A DNA stretch of 64,000 bases, from positions 1 to 64,000 of the forward strand of contig NZ_JAOPWY010000085.1 in the NCBI RefSeq assembly GCF_025965415.1, in the 5' to 3' direction. Numbering within the stretch: the stretch's first letter is position 1; each line of letters opens with the position of its first letter. This document shows, piece after piece, positions 46,720 through 55,205 of this stretch. Origin of the DNA: Nocardioides sp. Its GTDB lineage: Bacteria; Actinomycetota; Actinomycetes; Propionibacteriales; Nocardioidaceae. The position numbers and the translations under genes were made by a program. The notes beneath the pieces were generated by a model. The model searched no databases. It worked only from the letters and a program-made list of their open reading frames with translations, and was not told where the DNA came from.

Positions 46720-47865
46720 TCAGGCCCGCGCGCGCCACTCCTCGGCGAGCAGGGCGTACTCGTAGGAGTCGGTCCAGGTGCCCTTGGACCAGAAGTCGCC
46801 GACCTTGTGGCTCTCGCGCCGCATCCCGAGGCGCTCGCAGAGCGCGGCGGAGCGGTCGTTGCGCGCGTCGAGGTTGGCGACGATGCGCCGCAGCCCGTAG
46901 TGGTCGAAGCCCAGCCGGAGCACCGCCTGCGCGGCCTCGGTGGCATAGCCGCGACCGCCGTGCTGCGGCAGGATCGTCCAGCCGATCTCGCCCTCGCTGA
47001 GCCCGGTGCCCTGCAGGTGCAGCATCGAGTCGCCGATGACCGCCCCCTCGTGCTCGACGGCCATGCCCACGAACCGCCCGTCGCCGGGCTCGGTGCGCCG
47101 GCGCACCATCTCCCGCACCTCGGCCGGGTTCTGCTGACGGCTCAGCAGGAGGCTGGTCCACTCCTCGGAGGCCCAGGCGTCGACGAACGCGTCGGCGTCG
47201 CGGGCCTCGAAGGGTCGCAGCACCAGCCGCTCGGTGCGCAGCGGCCAGGTCGGCGTCGCCGGCGTCAGGAACTCCCGGCGCGGGGCGTCGACCCACCTCT
47301 CGCGCACGGTCGGTCCGGCGAAGCGCAGCCGGTCGTACGCCGTCATCGGCAGCAGCAGCGAGTCGAGCCCGGGGACGGCGAGCACGCCGTCGACCGCCTC
47401 GCCGAGCATCCCGCGCGCGACGGGGTCGTGCGGGTCCTGGCGCAGGAGGTCGACCGCGGCGGCGGCCTCGGCCACGCGCTCGGTCTTCTGCCTGATCCGC
47501 ACCGGCGAGACCTCGCGCAGGCAGACGTGCTGCCCCGACAGGTAGTGGAGCCACTCCCGCTGACCGGTCGCGGTGTCGTCGTCCCAGAACGCGACGAACC
47601 AGTCGTGCAGCCGGTCCACCCCGCCGGCGATCTCGGCCGGCCTCCCGTGGGCCGCGGGCACCATCGGCGTGCCGTCGTGGAGGACGTACGACGGCAGCGG
47701 CAGGAGGTCGTCGAGCATCAGGGCCATCGCCTCGGGCGTGGCGGGGACGAAGTGCTCGCGGACGTAGGCGTCGTCCTCGGCGGTCATCGGGTGGTCGCCG
47801 TTGACGGCGACGTAGCGGTCGTGGACCGCCATCGCGACCCGAGGCGTCAGCTCGTCATCTCCCAC
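46720..47865 (-). CDS. GNAT acetyltransferase with N-terminal domain of unknown function
   Basis: About 381 residues. The C-terminal part (from LRTERLVLRPFEARDADAFVDAW) is a RimJ-type GNAT domain with IGWTILPQHGGRGYATEAAQAVL as the acetyl-CoA loop and RRIVANLDARNDRSAALCERLGM. The first about 190 residues (AVHDRYVAVNGDHPMTAEDDAYV, LLPLPSYVLHDGTPMVPAAHGRPAEI) are not GNAT and I do not recognise them; they contain TYDRLRFAGP-like segments and may be a substrate-recognition or kinase-like module. GTG 47865 overlaps the end of the upstream gene by 19 bases; ATG 47832 is an alternative start. Confidence 0.75.
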   Translation of the reverse strand: MGDDELTPRVAMAVHDRYVAVNGDHPMTAEDDAYVREHFVPATPEAMALMLDDLLPLPSYVLHDGTPMVPAAHGRPAEIAGGVDRLHDWFVAFWDDDTATGQREWLHYLSGQHVCLREVSPVRIRQKTERVAEAAAAVDLLRQDPHDPVARGMLGEAVDGVLAVPGLDSLLLPMTAYDRLRFAGPTVRERWVDAPRREFLTPATPTWPLRTERLVLRPFEARDADAFVDAWASEEWTSLLLSRQQNPAEVREMVRRRTEPGDGRFVGMAVEHEGAVIGDSMLHLQGTGLSEGEIGWTILPQHGGRGYATEAAQAVLRLGFDHYGLRRIVANLDARNDRSAALCERLGMRRESHKVGDFWSKGTWTDSYEYALLAEEWRARA

Positions 47866-48452
47866 ACGGTCAACCCTGCCATCAACACGCAGACCGTCGC
47901 ACCCACGTAGTGCAGGGCCGAGAGCCTGACCCGCTGGAGCAGCAGGCGCCCGACGATCACCGCGAGGCCGGAGACCGCCAGGAGCGCGCCCCAGGCGCCG
48001 AGGAAGACCGAGACCGGGTCGTCGTACTTCGCGACGAGGGAGATCGTCAGGAGCTGGGACAGGTCGCCCCACTCGGCGGCGAAGAGCACGAGGAACGACG
48101 TGACCACGACGCGGAACCCGTGGGCGGTGGAGTCGGCCTTCGCGGCGTACTCGTCCTCCTGCCCGGGCTCGTCCGCGTCGGCGGTCCGCGCCTCGCGGAA
48201 CAAGATGACCGCGCCGATCACGAACATCAGCGCGGCGATGCCGTGGACGAGCTGCTCGGGCAGGAAGGAGGCGGCCTTGCCGAGGCCGACCGCGACGCCC
48301 GTCTGCACCAGGAAGGCCAGCGCGACCCCGATCCAGACGAAGAGGGGTCGCATCTTGGTCGACATCACCAGCGTGGCGATGAAGGTCTTGTCGGGGAGCT
48401 CGACGACGAAGATGGCGCCGAACGCGAGGGCCACCACGAGGAGATCGATCAC
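47847..48452 (-). CDS. GDT1/TMEM165-family (UPF0016) manganese/calcium transporter
   Basis: A 201-residue membrane protein with six hydrophobic segments in two inverted halves. Each half carries the family acidic motif, here ELPDKTF in the first and EWGDLSQ in the second (consensus E-x-G-D-K/R-T/S; Pro replaces Gly in the first). Relatives in bacteria (MneA) export Mn2+ and in eukaryotes move Mn2+/Ca2+ into the Golgi. With TerC at 37418 the window encodes two manganese exporters. Start ATG 48452; the prephenate dehydratase gene ends 34 bases upstream, too little room for a riboswitch of its own. Confidence 0.9.
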   Translation of the reverse strand: MIDLLVVALAFGAIFVVELPDKTFIATLVMSTKMRPLFVWIGVALAFLVQTGVAVGLGKAASFLPEQLVHGIAALMFVIGAVILFREARTADADEPGQEDEYAAKADSTAHGFRVVVTSFLVLFAAEWGDLSQLLTISLVAKYDDPVSVFLGAWGALLAVSGLAVIVGRLLLQRVRLSALHYVGATVCVLMAGLTVWEMTS

Positions 48453-48486
48453 CGGCAGAGTGTGTCAGCCGGTGCCCGACCGGGGG

Positions 48487-49347
48487 CTAGGCACCCCGGA
48501 ACGCGTCCGCCGCATAGACCCCGAGGACCTTGACCTCGGTGGTGAAGAAGGCCAGCTCCTCCAGCGCGTTGCGCACGCCCGGGTCGTCGGGGTGGCCGTC
48601 GACCTCGGCGAGGACCTGCGTCGCGGTGAAGTGGCCACCGACCATGTAGCTCTCGAGCTTGGTCATGTTGACGCCGTTGGTGGCGAAGCCGCCGAGCGCC
48701 TTGTAGAGCGCCGCGGGGAGGTTGCGGACGTTGAAGATGAAGGTCGTCACGACGGGCCCGTCCCCGGCGCTCGCCTGCTCGAAGTCGCGGGACAGCACCA
48801 CGAAGCGGGTCGTGTTGTGGTCCTCGTCCTCGATCTCCTCGCGCAGCACCTGGAGGCCGTAGATCTCAGCGGCCAGCGGCGGCGCGATCGCGGCCTGGGT
48901 CGGGTCGCCGGACTCCGCGACCTCACGGGCCGCGCCGGCGGTGTCACCGGCGACGACGGGGGTGAGGCCGAGCTCGCGGATCACCCCGCGGCACTGCCCG
49001 AGCGCGTGGACGTGGCTGTGCACGGTGCGCAGCGACCCGATACTCGCCTCCGGCAGCGCCATGAGAGAGAACTGGATGCGCAGGAACCGCTCACCGACGA
49101 TGTGCAGGTCGGAGGTCGGCAGGAAGTGGTGGATGTCGGCCACGCGGCCGGCGATCGAGTTGTCGATCGGGATCATCGCGAGGTCGGCGTGGCCGTTCTC
49201 CACGGCCGCGAAGGCGTCCTCGAAGGAGGCGCACGGCACCGCTTCCCAGTCCGGGTAGGCCTGCTGGCACACCAGGTGGGAGTTGGCTCCCGGCTCGCCC
49301 TGGTAGGCGATGCGGCGGGTCGGGCCCGGCCCCTCTGGCTGCGTCAC
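48487..49347 (-). CDS. pheA: Prephenate dehydratase
   Basis: A 286-residue monofunctional prephenate dehydratase, converting prephenate to phenylpyruvate in phenylalanine synthesis. The PDT domain has IAYQGEPGANSH at the N terminus and the active-site HNTTRFVVL; the C-terminal ACT domain (residues about 190-275, with SYMVGGHFTATQVL) binds phenylalanine for feedback inhibition (the ESRP motif of other PheA proteins is LESYM here). GTG 49347 is chosen because the conserved IAYQGEPG begins 12 residues later; the frame continues upstream across the divergent gene but is not protein-like. No chorismate mutase domain, as usual for actinobacteria. Confidence 0.93.
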   Translation of the reverse strand: MTQPEGPGPTRRIAYQGEPGANSHLVCQQAYPDWEAVPCASFEDAFAAVENGHADLAMIPIDNSIAGRVADIHHFLPTSDLHIVGERFLRIQFSLMALPEASIGSLRTVHSHVHALGQCRGVIRELGLTPVVAGDTAGAAREVAESGDPTQAAIAPPLAAEIYGLQVLREEIEDEDHNTTRFVVLSRDFEQASAGDGPVVTTFIFNVRNLPAALYKALGGFATNGVNMTKLESYMVGGHFTATQVLAEVDGHPDDPGVRNALEELAFFTTEVKVLGVYAADAFRGA

Positions 49348-49416
49348 GTCGGGGAGTCTGGCACGACCGGCCGTGTCCGACCGGCCCTGACCGCCCCGCG
49401 AACATAGGCTCGGGGC

Positions 49417-49815
49417 GTGCTCGCCCTCTCCGTCGCCGCCGTCGTCCTCGCCGCCCTGGCCTGCGTCCTCGCCGGCCTCGCGCTGCGTCGTACGCCCCCG
49501 CGTCCCGGCGGTGACGGTGTCGATGCGCTGCCCGAGGACGTGCACGGCCTCCGGCAGGAGGTCGCGGCCCTCAAGGCGGAGAACGCCGACGCGCTGCGCC
49601 ACCTCTCGGTCGTGCGCTACGACGCCTTCGGCGACGTGGGCGGTCACCTGAGCTGGAGCCTGGCGCTGCTCGACGACGCCGGCCACGGCACCGTGCTGAC
49701 CTCGATCCACGGCCGCAGCGAGGCCCGCACCTACGCCAAGTCCATCGCCGGCTGGACGTGCGAGCAGCAGCTCTCCCCCGAGGAGCTCGAGGCGATCGAG
49801 CACGCCCGCCCCTGA
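49417..49815 (+). CDS. DUF4446 membrane-anchored protein
   Basis: A 132-residue protein with an N-terminal membrane anchor (LSVAAVVLAALACVLAGLAL), a coiled-coil-like helix (LRQEVAALKAENADALRHL), and a C-terminal DUF4446 domain (VVRYDAFGDVGGHLSWSLALLDD, GWTCEQQLSPEEL). Function unknown; the gene is a common neighbour of pheA and serS in actinobacteria (recollection). GTG 49417, divergent from pheA by 69 bases. After it the kdp region begins. Confidence 0.88.
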   Translation: MLALSVAAVVLAALACVLAGLALRRTPPRPGGDGVDALPEDVHGLRQEVAALKAENADALRHLSVVRYDAFGDVGGHLSWSLALLDDAGHGTVLTSIHGRSEARTYAKSIAGWTCEQQLSPEELEAIEHARP

Positions 49816-49842
49816 GCGGTCACCGGCGCACGTGCGCGAGCC

Positions 49843-49883
49843 GTCAAGATCGCGCACCCGGCGCGTCAGTAGGGCATCAAGAC
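49843..49883. promoter_or_regulatory. Paired TCAAGA direct repeats upstream of the KdpD-like sensor gene
   Basis: GTCAAGAT at 49843-49850 and ATCAAGAC at 49876-49883 are 33 bp apart (three 11-bp steps), 38-78 bases before the ATG at 49921. A related pair stands before kdpF at 50751-50769. Possible KdpE sites. Confidence 0.5.
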
Positions 49884-49920
49884 CCTGTTGCCGGGCCTTG
49901 CGCGGTGCTTGCCTGAAGGG

Positions 49921-50691
49921 ATGGTCCTCTCGCCGAACCCGGCCGCCGACCAGAAGGCGTGGTGGCAGTCCCCGTCGCTCGTCCGCGGCGCCGCGGTCGT
50001 CGTACCCCTGGTCGTGTGCGCCGTGCTCGCCACGGTGCGTGACCTCCTCCCGGCCGCGAGCGCGGTGCTGGTCCTCGTGCTCTGCGTCGTCGCCGTCGCC
50101 GCCACCGGCGACCGCCCGGCCGGTCTGGTCGCCGCCCTGTCGAGCGGGGCGTGGTTCGACTTCTTCCTCACCGAGCCCTACCTCCACCTCGCCATCGACG
50201 ACGGCGACGACGTCCAGGCGGCGGTGCTGCTGGTCCTCATCGGCGTCTCGGTGACCGAGCTCGCCCTCTGGGGACGTCGCCAGCAGGAGCAGGCGTCGCT
50301 GCGCTCCGGCTATCTCGACGGGGTGCTGTCGGCGGCCGCCACGGTGGCCGAGGCGGACTCGGGCCCCGACCAGGTGGTGGCCGTCGTGGGTGCCCACATC
50401 GCCGAGGTCCTCGGCGCCGACCGCTGTGCGTACGTCGTCGGCCCCGTCCACGACCCCAGGGTCGCCGTGCTCGACCGCGACGGCGTGCTGACCCAGCACG
50501 GGCAGCACCGCGACGTCGATCGGACCGGGCTGCCCGTCGACGACTACGTCGCGCTCGAGGTGCGGCGCTCGGGGCGGGTGATCGGGCACTTCCTGGTGAC
50601 CGCCTCCACCCGGATGGCGCGGCCCTCGCGCGAGCAGTGCCGAGTGGCGGTCCTCCTCGCCGACCAGGTCGCCCCGCTCATCGAGGGCTGA
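49921..50691 (+). CDS. Detached KdpD-like sensor (DUF4118 plus GAF-like), no kinase
   Basis: 256 residues: four membrane segments of the DUF4118 type (about 20-115), then a GAF-like domain (about 130-255). It matches the middle of KdpD but lacks the N-terminal KdpD/USP sensor and the histidine-kinase core; FFLTEPYLHLAI aligns with YLFTPPLYTLTI of the kdpD product at 55206, including the hydrophobic and Pro/Leu pattern. I infer a stand-alone K+ or turgor-sensing module that may modulate KdpD. It precedes kdpF by 117 bases and shares AAGA-type repeats with it, so it probably belongs to the same regulon. Position of the ATG is supported by the short hydrophilic N terminus. Confidence 0.82.
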   Translation: MVLSPNPAADQKAWWQSPSLVRGAAVVVPLVVCAVLATVRDLLPAASAVLVLVLCVVAVAATGDRPAGLVAALSSGAWFDFFLTEPYLHLAIDDGDDVQAAVLLVLIGVSVTELALWGRRQQEQASLRSGYLDGVLSAAATVAEADSGPDQVVAVVGAHIAEVLGADRCAYVVGPVHDPRVAVLDRDGVLTQHGQHRDVDRTGLPVDDYVALEVRRSGRVIGHFLVTASTRMARPSREQCRVAVLLADQVAPLIEG

Positions 50692-50750
50692 GCGGCAGAC
50701 AGCGCCGGTGCGGGCGGGCTCACACCGACGACAAGTGGCCGTCAACGGGC

Positions 50751-50769
50751 GCTAAGACGGCGCCAAGAC
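50751..50769 (+). promoter_or_regulatory. Candidate KdpE box before kdpF
   Basis: GCTAAGAC (50751-50758) and GCCAAGAC (50762-50769) form a direct repeat with 11-bp spacing, the arrangement expected for OmpR-family dimers, 39 bases before the kdpF ATG. The half-site is shared with the pair at 49843-49883. Confidence 0.6.
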
Positions 50770-50807
50770 CGGCCTCTCGAGCCCCACACGGGTCGACGCT
50801 CGATGGC

Positions 50808-50897
50808 ATGAGCATCGAGAGCGGCCTGCTCGTGGGCGCGGTCATCGTGATCGCGCTCTACGTCCTCGCGGCCCTGGTCTTCCCGGAGCGTTTCTAG
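50808..50897 (+). CDS. kdpF: K+-transporting ATPase small subunit KdpF
   Basis: A 29-residue single-pass membrane peptide, MSIESGLLVGAVIVIALYVL followed by AALVFPERF. Length and the C-terminal FPERF agree with KdpF, which sits at the KdpA interface and stabilises the KdpFABC complex. The ATG at 50808 is the first codon after the presumed KdpE box; its TAG overlaps the GTG of kdpA by one base, so translation is coupled. Easily missed because of its size. Confidence 0.92.
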   Translation: MSIESGLLVGAVIVIALYVLAALVFPERF

Positions 50898-52555
50898 TGT
50901 CCGACACCCTCGGCGGTCTGTTGTCGATCGCCCTCCTCATATCCCTGCTGGCTGCCGCCTACGTCCCCCTGGGCGACTACATGGCGCGCGTCTGGACGAC
51001 CCCAAGGCACCTGCGCATCGAGCGCGGCATCTATCGCCTGAGCGGGGTCGACCCCGACGCCGAGCAGGGCGCGCGGTCCTACTCCACGAGCGTGGTGGGC
51101 TTCAGCCTGGTGAGCATCGTGGCGCTGATGGGGGTGCTCGTCGGCCAGGCCGCGCTGCCGATGGACCGCGGCCTGCCGGGCATGCCGTTCTGGATGTCCT
51201 TCAACACGGCCGTCTCCTTCGTCACCAACACCGACTGGCAGTCGTACGCCGGTGAGTCGACGCTGGGCTTCACGGCCCAGATGGCCGGGCTCGCGGTCCA
51301 GAACTTCCTCTCCGCGGCCGTCGGCATGGCGATCGCCGTCGCGCTGGCCCGGGGCTTCGTCCGCTCACGCAGCGGAACGCTCGGCAACTTCTGGGTCGAC
51401 CTGACCCGGGGCACGATCCGGATCCTGCTCCCACTGGCCTTCGTCGCGGCGGTGCTGCTCATTGCCGGTGGAGTCGTGCAGAGCTTCGCCGACACGACCG
51501 TGTCGACCCTCGCCGGCCACTCGCAGGTGCTCACCGGCGGTCCGGTCGCCAGCCAGGAGGCCATCAAGGAGCTCGGCAACAACGGCGGCGGCTTCTTCAA
51601 CGCCAACTCCGCGCACCCCTTCGAGAACCCGACCGCGCTCACCAACCTCTCCGAGGTCTTCCTGATCCTGGTGCTCCCGGTGTCCCTCACCCGGACGCTC
51701 GGCACGCTGCTGGGCAACCGCCGCCAGGGTCTCGCCTTCCTGGGTGTGATGGGCGTCCTCTGGGTCACCTCCCTCGTCGTCGCGACGTGGGCCGAGGTCG
51801 GCGCGCACTCACCCGCGGCCCAGGCTGCGGGTGCTGCGATGGAGGGCAAGGAGACCCGCTTCGGCGAGTGGGCCTCGGCACTCTTCGCCGTCGCCACGAC
51901 CGGCACCTCGACCGGCGCCGTCAACGCCTCCCACGACTCGCTCACGCCGGTCGGCGGCGGCACGGTGCTGGTCAACATGATGCTGGGCGAGATCGTGCCC
52001 GGCGGTGTGGGCGCCGGCATCTACGGCATCCTCGTGATGGCGATCCTCGCCGTCTTCGTCGCCGGCCTGATGGTGGGGCGCACCCCCGAGCTGCTCGGCA
52101 AGAAGATCAGCGCCCGGCAGATGACGTACGTCGCCCTCTACACGCTGACCACCCCGGCACTGGTACTGGTCGGCACCGGGGTCGCGATCGCGCGCGGCTC
52201 GACCGCCGACGCCATGGGCAACTCGGGCGGCCACGGCTTCTCGGAGGTGTTGTACGCCTACACCTCCGCGGCCAACAACAACGGCAGCGCCTTCGGCGGG
52301 ATCACCGTCACCTCGGACTTCTTCCAGATCACGCTGGGGTCGGCGATGCTGCTCGGCCGGTTGCTCCCGATCGTCCTGGTCCTGCTGCTCGCGGGATCCC
52401 TCGCCGAGCAGGGCAAGGTCCCGGCCACGGCGGGGACGCTGCCCACCCACACACCCCTCTTCGTCGGGATGCTGGTCGGGGTCATCGTGATCATGACCGG
52501 CCTCACCTACTTCCCGGCGCTCGCCCTCGGACCGATTGCTGAGGCCCTCGCATGA
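50897..52555 (+). CDS. kdpA: K+-transporting ATPase subunit KdpA
   Basis: The 552-residue channel-like subunit of the high-affinity K+ pump; ten transmembrane segments. Selectivity-filter loops of the four MPM repeats are visible, for example [32 protein letters not shown] and [11 protein letters not shown]. It binds K+ from outside and passes it through the intersubunit tunnel to KdpB. GTG 50897 overlaps the kdpF stop. Its TGA overlaps the kdpB ATG by four bases (ATGA). Length is standard. Confidence 0.97.
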   Translation: MSDTLGGLLSIALLISLLAAAYVPLGDYMARVWTTPRHLRIERGIYRLSGVDPDAEQGARSYSTSVVGFSLVSIVALMGVLVGQAALPMDRGLPGMPFWMSFNTAVSFVTNTDWQSYAGESTLGFTAQMAGLAVQNFLSAAVGMAIAVALARGFVRSRSGTLGNFWVDLTRGTIRILLPLAFVAAVLLIAGGVVQSFADTTVSTLAGHSQVLTGGPVASQEAIKELGNNGGGFFNANSAHPFENPTALTNLSEVFLILVLPVSLTRTLGTLLGNRRQGLAFLGVMGVLWVTSLVVATWAEVGAHSPAAQAAGAAMEGKETRFGEWASALFAVATTGTSTGAVNASHDSLTPVGGGTVLVNMMLGEIVPGGVGAGIYGILVMAILAVFVAGLMVGRTPELLGKKISARQMTYVALYTLTTPALVLVGTGVAIARGSTADAMGNSGGHGFSEVLYAYTSAANNNGSAFGGITVTSDFFQITLGSAMLLGRLLPIVLVLLLAGSLAEQGKVPATAGTLPTHTPLFVGMLVGVIVIMTGLTYFPALALGPIAEALA

Positions 52556-54597
52556 GCACCCCCGACAAGCGCCTGACCACCGCATCCACCGGCGCCCTCC
52601 TGACGCAGGCGGCGCAGCAGCTGCCGGAGGCCGTGCGCAAGCTGGACCCCCGCCACATGTGGCGCTCGCCCGTGATGTTCCTCGTGCTGCTCGGCTCTGT
52701 GGCGTCGACCGTCGCCGCGGTCACCGGCCCCAGCGTCTTCACCGTCTCCATCGCCGTGTGGCTGTGGCTCACCGTCCTCTTCGGCAACCTCGCCGAAGCA
52801 GTGGCGGAGGGCCGCGGCAAGGCCCAGGCGGCGTCCCTGCGCGCGACCCGCACCGACACCGTCGCCCGCCGGCTCGGCGACGACGGGACCGAGGAGCCGG
52901 TCCCCGCTACGCAGCTCAGGGTGGGCGACCGGGTGGTCGTCGAGGCCGGTGAGGTCGTCCCCGGGGACGGCGACATCGTCGAGGGCATCGCCTCGGTCGA
53001 CGAGTCGGCCATCACCGGTGAGTCCGCCCCGGTCATCCGCGAGGCCGGCGGCGACCGGAGCGCTGTGACGGGCGGAACGCGCGTGCTGTCGGACCGGATC
53101 GTCGTCCGCATCACGTCGGCCGCGGGTGACACCTTCCTCGACAAGATGATCGCCCTGGTCGAGGGCACGTCGCGGCGCAAGACGCCCAACGAGATCGCCC
53201 TCTCCATCCTCCTCGCGAGCCTGACGCTCGTGTTCCTCTCGGCGGTCGCCACCCTCGCGCCGATGGCGGCGTACTCCGGGGCTCCGCAGGACGTGGTCGT
53301 CCTGGTCGCGCTGCTGGTGTGCCTCATCCCGACGACGATCGGGGCCCTGCTGTCGGCCATCGGCATCGCGGGCATGGACCGGCTGGTCCGGGTCAACGTG
53401 CTGGCCATGTCGGGCCGCGCGGTGGAGGCGTCCGGCGACGTGAGCACCCTGCTGCTCGACAAGACCGGCACGATCACCTACGGCAACCGGCAGGCCAGCC
53501 GGTTCGTCGCGGCGCCGGGGGTGGGGCAGGACGAGCTGCGCGACGCCGCCCGGCTCTCCAGCCTGGCCGACCAGACTCCCGAGGGCCGCTCGGTCGTCGG
53601 CCTCGCGCTCGCGCAGGGTGCCGACGACCGCGACCTGCCCGGCGAGGCCACCTTCGTCGAGTTCACCGCGCAGACGCGGATGTCCGGCGTGGACCTCGCC
53701 GACGGCACGGAGGTCCGCAAGGGTGCCGGCTCGGCGATCGGCTGCTGGCTCGGCGGCGAACCCTCGCAGGAGGTCCGCGACGTGGTCGACGCGATCGCCC
53801 GCGAGGGAGGGACGCCGCTCGTGATCGGCCGCAAGGACGCGTCGGGCGCCGGCACGGTGCTCGGCGTCATCCACCTCAAGGACGTCGTCAAGGAGGGCAT
53901 GGCCGAGCGGTTCGCCGAGCTGCGCTCGATGGGCATCCGGACGGTGATGATCACCGGCGACAACGCGCTGACCGCCCAGGCGATCGCCGCGGAGGCGGGG
54001 GTGGACGACTTCCTCGCCGAGGCCACCCCCGAGGACAAGATGGCCTACATCCAGCGCGAGCAGGAGGGCGGCCGGCTCGTGGCGATGACCGGTGACGGGA
54101 CCAACGACGCCCCGGCGCTCGCGGCGGCCGACGTCGGCGTGGCGATGAACAGTGGTACGGCGGCGGCCAAGGAGGCCGGCAACATGGTCGACCTCGACTC
54201 CGACCCGACGAAGCTCATCGACATCGTCGAGATCGGCAAGCAGCTGCTGATCACCCGCGGTGCGCTCACCACGTTCTCGATCGCCAACGACGTCGCGAAG
54301 TACTTCGCGATCATCCCGGCGATGTTCGTGGCGGCCTACCCCTCGCTCGACCGGCTCAACGTGATGGGCCTGTCCACCCCGCAGTCCGCGATCCTCTCGG
54401 CCGTCATCTTCAACGCGCTGATCATCGTGGCCCTCATCCCGCTGGCCCTGCGCGGCGTGCGCTTCCGCGCCGCGTCGGCCACGTCGGTGCTCCGGCGCAA
54501 CATCCTGGTGTTCGGGCTGGGCGGGATCCTCGTGCCCTTCGCCGGCATCAAGCTCATCGACGTGCTCGTCTCCACCATCCCCGGACTGAGCTCCTAG
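52552..54597 (+). CDS. kdpB: K+-transporting ATPase subunit KdpB (P-type ATPase)
   Basis: The 681-residue catalytic P-type ATPase of KdpFABC. Actuator motif TGES appears as ITGESAPVI; the phosphorylated aspartate is in [13 protein letters not shown]; nucleotide-binding and hinge motifs include GTKAGS-like ending [18 protein letters not shown]. Seven membrane helices are expected. It hydrolyses ATP to drive K+ import under limitation. The N-terminal roughly 25 residues ([19 protein letters not shown]) extend slightly beyond E. coli KdpB. Overlaps kdpA by four bases; kdpC starts 16 bases after the stop. Confidence 0.97.
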   Translation: MSTPDKRLTTASTGALLTQAAQQLPEAVRKLDPRHMWRSPVMFLVLLGSVASTVAAVTGPSVFTVSIAVWLWLTVLFGNLAEAVAEGRGKAQAASLRATRTDTVARRLGDDGTEEPVPATQLRVGDRVVVEAGEVVPGDGDIVEGIASVDESAITGESAPVIREAGGDRSAVTGGTRVLSDRIVVRITSAAGDTFLDKMIALVEGTSRRKTPNEIALSILLASLTLVFLSAVATLAPMAAYSGAPQDVVVLVALLVCLIPTTIGALLSAIGIAGMDRLVRVNVLAMSGRAVEASGDVSTLLLDKTGTITYGNRQASRFVAAPGVGQDELRDAARLSSLADQTPEGRSVVGLALAQGADDRDLPGEATFVEFTAQTRMSGVDLADGTEVRKGAGSAIGCWLGGEPSQEVRDVVDAIAREGGTPLVIGRKDASGAGTVLGVIHLKDVVKEGMAERFAELRSMGIRTVMITGDNALTAQAIAAEAGVDDFLAEATPEDKMAYIQREQEGGRLVAMTGDGTNDAPALAAADVGVAMNSGTAAAKEAGNMVDLDSDPTKLIDIVEIGKQLLITRGALTTFSIANDVAKYFAIIPAMFVAAYPSLDRLNVMGLSTPQSAILSAVIFNALIIVALIPLALRGVRFRAASATSVLRRNILVFGLGGILVPFAGIKLIDVLVSTIPGLSS

Positions 54598-54613
54598 AAA
54601 GGGGCTGCCCACC

Positions 54614-55201
54614 ATGCTGCTCTCCGACCTCACCCGCCAGTCGCTCGCCGCGCTGCGCCTCCTCGTCGTCCTCACCGTGCTCCTCGGCGTCGGCTATCCC
54701 GTCGCCGTCTGGGGCGCAGGTCAGGCCTTCGGCGACCGCGCCGACGGGCAGCCGGTTCGTCTCGAGGGCCGGGTCGTCGGGTCCCGGCTGATCGGCCAGC
54801 ACTTCGAGGGGGACCACTGGTTCCACTCGAGGCCGTCCCCCCACGACTACGACACCCTCGCCTCGGCCCCGAGCAACCTCGGCCCGCTCGACCCCGACCT
54901 GATCGCCACGATCGGGGAGCGCCGCACCGAGGTGGCGGAGCGGGAAGGGGTGGCCGAGGCCGAGGTGCCCGCCGACGCCCTGACCGGCTCCGGCTCCGGG
55001 CTCGACCCGCACATCTCCCCGGCGTACGCCCGGCTGCAGGTCGCCCGCGTCGCCGGGGCCAACGGCCTGGCTGTCGCCGAGGTGGAGCAGCTGGTCGCGG
55101 ACGCCACCGACGGCCGCGGCCTCGGCTTCCTCGGCGAGCCCGGTGTCAACGTGGTCGAGCTCAACCTCGCCGTCGCGAGCGCGGGTCAGGGTGGAGACTG
55201 A
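54614..55201 (+). CDS. kdpC: K+-transporting ATPase subunit KdpC
   Basis: A 195-residue single-pass membrane protein: TM helix near residues 15-35 (LTVLLGVGYPVAVWGAG), then the periplasm-facing (here external) domain with the conserved HSRPSPHDYDTLASAPSNLGP, and the LDPHISPAYARLQVARVA helix, ending LGFLGEPGVNVVELN. KdpC raises ATP affinity of the complex and may shape K+ entry. Good ribosome site (GAAAGGGG) before ATG 54614. Four bases separate its stop from the kdpD ATG. Confidence 0.96.
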   Translation: MLLSDLTRQSLAALRLLVVLTVLLGVGYPVAVWGAGQAFGDRADGQPVRLEGRVVGSRLIGQHFEGDHWFHSRPSPHDYDTLASAPSNLGPLDPDLIATIGERRTEVAEREGVAEAEVPADALTGSGSGLDPHISPAYARLQVARVAGANGLAVAEVEQLVADATDGRGLGFLGEPGVNVVELNLAVASAGQGGD

Positions 55202-55205
55202 TCGC

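Noticed and set aside
48453-48486. Second yybP-ykoY riboswitch before the GDT1-type gene
   Set aside because: Only 34 bases separate it from pheA, too short for the aptamer, and the conserved loop motifs are absent.
49348-50745. Upstream extension of the prephenate dehydratase frame
   Set aside because: The extension runs antisense to two good genes and contains no homology; pheA conserved sequence begins 12 residues after GTG 49347.
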